A DNA stretch of 64,000 nucleotides from positions 29,266,655 to 29,330,654 of the forward strand of contig CM067065.1 in NCBI GenBank assembly GCA_033980235.1. Direction: 5' to 3'. A program made the translations under genes and the position numbers. Position 1 is the first letter of the stretch; the number at the start of each line of letters is the position of its first letter. The notes below the pieces were generated by a model, which was not told the origin of the DNA, searched no databases, and worked only from the letters and a program-made list of their open reading frames with translations. Positions 58,500-64,000 of this stretch are shown one piece after another. The DNA is from Diadema setosum. Taxonomy: Eukaryota; Echinodermata; Echinoidea; Diadematoida; Diadematidae.

Positions 58500-59426
58500 C
58501 TATATTAGGTAAGTTTGACGAGATTTGCCCAGAACTGTTTTTCTTTGAGCGAGTGATGTGTTTCTCCACCTCAAGGAACTCATCCTTCCATTTATTTCAT
58601 CCATATAAGTATTTTGCAGAGATGAAATCATAATGCCCAAAGAGCAAAATGCATCATTCACAATATTATGTATGATATATATCATGTAAAATTACGAGTA
58701 TACAGTGTATCATTGTTTGTATATGAAAACCTTCATGTACACAGAATAAACTCATGAAATATTGATGTTTTGGCAATTTTGAAAACTTATAAAAAATATA
58801 TATCATACGTAGAACATAGTGCTCAACAAACATAAAGTGAGGTTTATTCAACCTGTCGCCACTCCTCTCCCCAACCTCTCCATTCAAAATCTTCACTTCT
58901 TTTCCGATACACATGGTGTCAATGTATGGTTACCGTTCTATTTTCATCATCAATCCATCATCTCTGTTAAGTGCGTGTGGCTTGTCTTCATGACATTAAT
59001 ACTGGCATTATGAATGTAAACTCCGAATACGCAGTGGCGGCTGGGAGGGGACACGATTTAACTTTTCTCACATAGCGTGTACAACACACTTTACACTTTT
59101 GTCATATCAGCCTTCCATCTTCTTTATGTGGCTAATGTATCACTAAAGCTACAAAAATTCGCACCAACTGATTTTTGTCTGAGGTAGTCTAGGGCCTACT
59201 TTTCAGTTCTTAAAAACCATGTACACAGTTTTCACTTTCAACTCTTATAAGTGACCAAGAAGCTGAAGGGTGTCAAAAATCTGCGCTTCAGAGCATCCCC
59301 TATTATTGTTTGTGATTTTGTGTGTCTATACTGTGTGTGTTTTTTATACATGGGAAAGTTAGGAAACAGCCTAGGTCAAGTGGTATTATTGACAATGCAA
59401 GGCATTTTAATATAGACTAGTATAAT
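58500..59426. other. non-coding interval
   Basis: No gene or recognised repeat family is visible. The open frames here are short and overlap on both strands. Confidence 0.5.
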
Positions 59427-60641
59427 TATGTGACCCTGCATCACAAAACGGACAGAAAGTCGCCAGACATGAAATTTTAGTTAACTCTTTATGTGCCGCG
59501 TTCGTACTTCCGACTCAGTCGACGGCGTGCCAACTTCGCATATTCTGCTCAACAAACAAAGGCGCCAAGACCGATCGATAAACCGCTAATTACTGCTAAT
59601 CCCGCGGCACAATGAAAGCGTTTTTCGAGCTTTTGTTCCTCTCATATACGGCTTGCATTCTATGTGGTGATCGACTATCAAGCGATGTTCCTAACTAGAT
59701 TTACTCGTACATTCTAAGTTTCTGTCACGGTTTTATGTGCAAAAGTCATGCCTTTACAGTAATGTAGCAACTGGTCATTCAAAAGAAAAATTGAAAATAG
59801 AGTCGTCATACAATTTATATCGAAACAAAGTTTGACATTCCTCTTTAACTTTGTCTACTATTATACCCATCTTAACAGAAATTTGTAGAAGTTATACAAA
59901 TTGGAAAATCAAAATGTTTTCTCAAAGCGTGACTATCTTCGTGTCTCAGAATAACGTGGCACACAGGGGGTTTCCACCATGGCACATAAAGAGTTAAGAA
60001 CATAATCTAAAAGAGCAGACTATAAGCGTTAAAATTAAGTATAACTCAAATTAAATTGACTCTCCTAACCTAAACCTAATCTAAACATTGGAAAGAAAAC
60101 ACACGCTGAGGAAAGTGTGAACTGAGAAAAGAGGCTCTGAAGTGCAGTGTCTATTCGCGCGCTAAATCTTTACCAAGCCACGCAGGCTGTGCAATGAATG
60201 GGGAAAAAACAGGAAGTAAACCACCAGAGTAACAACAATGAAGAGATTATCAGATTACACTGAAATTGAGCGTGCCTTATGAACACATTCTGTTGATAAT
60301 TGATGCTAACTTTCAAAGCAGTACCATTATCCTCTCAAAAGTTATTAAGAGTTGAAAGTGAAGAGTGTGTACAAGGGTTTTAAGAAATGAAAAGGAGACT
60401 CTAAAAACACACCTAATCACACTATATTCTACCAAAAATATTCAAGATAAACTGCTAAAAAACACACTTTCCTGCCCGTTTTACGATCCCAAATTATACC
60501 ATAATGTAAAAGAAGACTTGCTCTTTCAGAAAATATGAAAAAGTGAAGATCGGTAAGGTTGATCCATTTCACCTATTTTCAGTCCTCACACAAAATCAGT
60601 GTGTGCGACTTTTTGTTCGTTTTGTGGTGCACGGTCACATA
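59427..60641 (+). mobile_element. 685-bp TIR element, copy 6, split by a TTAA element
   Basis: Left end TATGTGACCCTGCATCACAA and right end TGTGGTGCACGGTCACATA are intact. Removing the insertion at 59485-59993 plus one TTAA leaves about 700 bp, the family length. Confidence 0.9.
59485..59993 (+). mobile_element. 509-bp TTAA-flanked element with CTCTTTATGTGCC ends
   Basis: TTAA on both sides (59481-59484 and 59994-59997) and perfect 13-bp inverted ends, CTCTTTATGTGCC. TTAA duplication is typical of piggyBac-type transposition. No transposase is encoded. Inverted, decayed fragments occur near 10590-10745 and 37739-38090. Confidence 0.9.
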
Positions 60642-63600
60642 TATGTAAAGCAACACTGCAAAATCAATGATCTCGTTTTGATACACTGCGCACATGCTGC
60701 TTATATTCAGAATGCCAACCAGGAATTACGCTGAATCACTATCTTTTGTCGGCTGCGGGCTTTTTTTTAAACAATGTTTCACTCTATTCACCCCTTTAAT
60801 TATGGTTAAAAGAAATCTTAGAAAAAAAATCTTGATCACCCTTTAATGTCGATTTCAAAACAGTTTACTAACCCTTGACTTACGATTTTGGTAAGTTTTT
60901 TTTTTGTTTTGTTTTTGTTTTGTTTTTACGAGTGGATGGGGGGGGGGGGGTGGCACGCGACGGAGCTTTTGCATTTTCAGAATTGAAATTCAATAATCCG
61001 TGGCACAATGAGTGAAATACCGTACGGATACGGTACGGTTGATGGATAGTAAACACTGTAAAGTAACATCAGTGCTGCCAGAGCCCGGGGTGCGATTTTT
61101 TTCCCCTGGTGCAAAAAAAAAAAAAAAAAACATAAATAAAATAAATTAAAAAAATAATTAAAAAAATAACTATTATATTTAGTGTCCGGCGTTGAGGTCG
61201 CTCGCAGACTGAAATGTGTGTTGTTGTTGTTGTTTTTGTTTTTTTAAGGGTCTGAAGGGGGTGCGTTCGCACCCAGCGCACCCCCAGCCTGGTGACGCCC
61301 ATACACAGTGCTGGATGGGCGACCAAAACTCTCACAAGCTCGCACCAACTAGTTTTCAATTAGCTCTCTTGAGATTGCTTGAGCAACCTACGGTTTTACT
61401 TAATGAAGTCATGTATTTCTGTATCATAAAATGATTTGTGTTTATGTGCCTGTCTGTATGAAATCCATGCATATAAATATACCTATCTAATTATAGATAT
61501 ACACTTGGTGATTCTATCCTTCTATGAAGAGTGCTCGATATCCTCAAAGGAAGAGCTTTAGACAGAAGTATTGGAATAAGTTCACTCGGTTGACAGTAGG
61601 TTCATCCGTAGTTATTGCTACTCGGAGTTTCATGTCACCTCCATGAGGCGCAATCATCAGGAAATTATAGATATACATATTTATATATATAATATATAAT
61701 GTACCAGATACGACAGACAGTGTTGTTCGATTGTGGTTTATATGATAATTAAATGTATTCTACTTTCTTTTCAGTACATGTTCGTGTTGAATTGATCTGA
61801 GAATACACCTAACATACAAAATAAATACATGAATATATTTCACACCTCTTGTAGCATTTAACAAGTACAGATTTTTAATATGTATAGGTCATAATATACT
61901 TTTTTTTCCAACTGTGTTATCGATATCCAGTAATCATAATCTTAAAGGAATCTACGTGAGTAACTGTCGCAGCTTTCCAATCGATAACAGAGCTTCTTTT
62001 TCTTTTTACCTAACAATCATAACAATATTTGACAGTTGACTATACACACACACAAAAAAAAAAATGTAAGCTTGTTTCAGATGGAAGTCAATTTGATTTC
62101 GCATTTTACCCGGAGGCCTGGATCAATTTAAATCAGTTTCTTCTGACTGCTGTTTCCTGCTTGAATTTTCTTACACATTACTTCAAATATTATTCCAAAG
62201 AGCCATTGAGTCAAATCCCCTTTATCTAATTTTCATCATGCTAATGGTATGGTACATTCTGAATGAATATTCTATCATTGTATGGCTAATTGAAAATTGA
62301 TGTCTTAACAATCTATATTTTTTTTATTTATCTTGTCATGTTAGTATGCCAAGTCTTATGTATCGATGAAAATACTATATTCTCTTAATGCAAGTATGTA
62401 TTCTGAATTACTTTATAATAATAGTTTGCTTAAGATGTTTGAAATAGTTATCATGAGCATGCTTTGTGCATACATAATTCTTATAATGTATGTATGTAAG
62501 CCTTGTGCATTGTTTGATGCTATGCCCAAAATGTATCTATGTATTATTTTGCGGAAATAAAGCAAAACACACACAAACAAATAAAGGGGCAAGGTTGCTT
62601 TGAGTAGCGGATACAGGACTTCTGCATCAAGCTGCAGTAACTTTGCTCCAATTCTGTAGAATTTCAGTGAATAGGTGATAAGTAAGATGAAAATCATTGT
62701 CAATGGGTAATCCTGTTCTTTTGTTGTATAGTTTCCATGGTTACGTATAGGCAAGAAACAGTCAGGCACAGACGTTGATAAGGAAACAGCGCTTCCCGTC
62801 AGGTGCAAAACAAACAAACAAACAAACAAACCAAATAAAAGCAAACAAACAAAAAAACTGTTATTTCGAGGTTTTCATCCCTGGCCCCGAGGAAGTGTGC
62901 CTCTTATAATCGATTTTCGTAGTTTTTGCCAGCGACCGGTTTTATTGATAACGTTTTTTGCAGGACTGGCGCTCGCCCCTTCGTCAATACATCATGTGAG
63001 AATATAAATATGCAAACACTCGTCGGTAAAGTAACAAGTTCCCAAGGAAGAATTCGGAAGGGAATCAGTTTCTACAGAAAATCATCGATGATTTTTCTTT
63101 TTAATTCCGTCATCTGTTTATATGCCAACGAGTTCGATGTGAAAGACAGCAACCTAACAAGCATGAGCTTTCTTTATCCTCATCCCAAGTTTTAGATAAG
63201 GAGGAACTGATGGGACCGCGTAATTACAGATATTTGACTTCTCAGTATTGTATGTGCCATTGCCATTTTATGTACAGATAATACGTCATGTTGGATAACT
63301 ACACAACTGCCAAATCTTAGATGTCGTTTTGCTTTCACCCTTCATCATGTATATTTCGTGGATAAGGGATTGTGCTGAGACGGTAATCATCAGCGTTGCT
63401 AATCGAGCGTTGCTAGGTCATTAGGGTATAGGCATTAAACCTGGCTATGACCTGCAAAATTTAATGTTTTCCTTGGTGAGTTCAACTTTGTAGTCTGGCT
63501 TGAGTAAACTCCAAGAAGTGCAATTTGTGCATCATGATATTGAGGAAATAAGATAAAGGAAGAGTTTTCAAATCCATCTATCAAAGAATGAATCCTGAAC

Positions 63601-64000
63601 AAAACACATCCAAATTTGACAGTGCATCATATTATTTTCTTACCTACCACAAAAAGCGAATATATTCTATATACGTTACCGACCCCTTATAGAAATAAAT
63701 GAAGTGCAGGCTTACATTTCACATACTTCGTATTGCAAATTTCGGATCCAAAGCACAACTGCACAGTATTTTACAGGCGGCTGCCTTTGCAATGGCAGAC
63801 TATGAGACCAAGCGCTTTAGTCCAAGAAGCCTAAAAATGGCTTTACGATAAAATTCAAAGAGTTTCCTAAAGAAACCAATTGAAGGAGGCAGTTTATATT
63901 TTTGAAACAGTAGTGTTCTATGGAGCGAAGTTAACATAATTGTTGTTATATATGACATTTTATGTACAGTAGTTAAGCATATTTCACAATATATATCAGT
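60642..64000. other. non-coding interval with repeat fragments
   Basis: No gene is recognised. There is a G-run at about 60940-60951. A G/C-rich fragment at 61076-61310 (GGGGTGCG and GCGCACCCCCAGCC) resembles the poly-G-ended elements at 8928 and 42097. An (AAAC)n repeat lies at about 62805-62830. The 143-codon minus-strand frame at 62413-62844 includes this repeat and has no recognisable domain. Confidence 0.5.

Noticed and set aside
62413..62844. 143-codon minus-strand frame with hydrophobic start
   Set aside because: The N-terminal part comes from an (AAAC)n repeat, and the rest shows no family and shares words with repeat-like sequence near 58.0 kb.

Overview
This is an AT-rich eukaryotic genomic window with few genes and many repeats. 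It holds long non-coding stretches, microsatellites, dead LINE fragments, a tRNA-derived SINE, LTRs and many short terminal-inverted-repeat (TIR) elements. There is no operon structure, rRNA, CRISPR array or functional tRNA. The CR1/L2-type and Tx1/L1-type LINE remnants, the TIR families and the intronless immunoglobulin (Ig) receptor genes suggest a marine invertebrate deuterostome, most likely an echinoderm. That assignment is inference and rests on no alignment.

The recognisable host genes are all on the minus strand and all encode Ig-superfamily surface proteins in one uninterrupted exon. (1) 22050-23792 is an intact 580-residue type I receptor with three Ig-like domains, a membrane span and a long tyrosine-rich tail. 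(2) 34274-36016 is its tandem duplicate, broken by stops and frameshifts. (3) 49756-50808 (350 residues) and (4) 52458-53321 (287 residues) are shorter receptors with one V-like domain, a shared cysteine-rich membrane-proximal module and almost no cytoplasmic signalling sequence. (5) 8307-8603 is the 3' remnant (stalk and membrane span) of a receptor related to (3). At four of the five loci an AATAAA signal overlaps the stop codon or lies within 8 nt of it.

Layout. 0-8 kb: TIR transposons (1460-3446, 4952-5637, 5895-6220). 8.3-8.6 kb: receptor remnant. 9-13 kb: a transposon-like segment split by a pogo/Tigger-like insertion. 15.5-17.05 kb: decayed CR1/L2 LINE. 17.7-29.7 kb: an inverted repeat pair enclosing duplication unit A (about 19.1-27.9 kb), which carries the intact receptor, followed by an LTR. 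30.0-41.1 kb: duplication unit B with the pseudogene, enlarged by several later insertions. 42-43.4 kb: a poly-G-ended element with internal repeats. 46.3-49.35 kb: a three-unit tandem array split by a solo LTR and by a TIR element. 49.7-53.4 kb: the two short receptors. 53.4-64 kb: repeats with no recognised gene.

The cluster looks like a tandemly expanding receptor family under birth and death. One member has a long tail with an ITSM-like motif, a Grb2-type YMN motif and a proline-rich motif. Two members have short tails, and two loci are dead. This resembles paired signalling and non-signalling receptors, but any immune role is inferred from architecture only.
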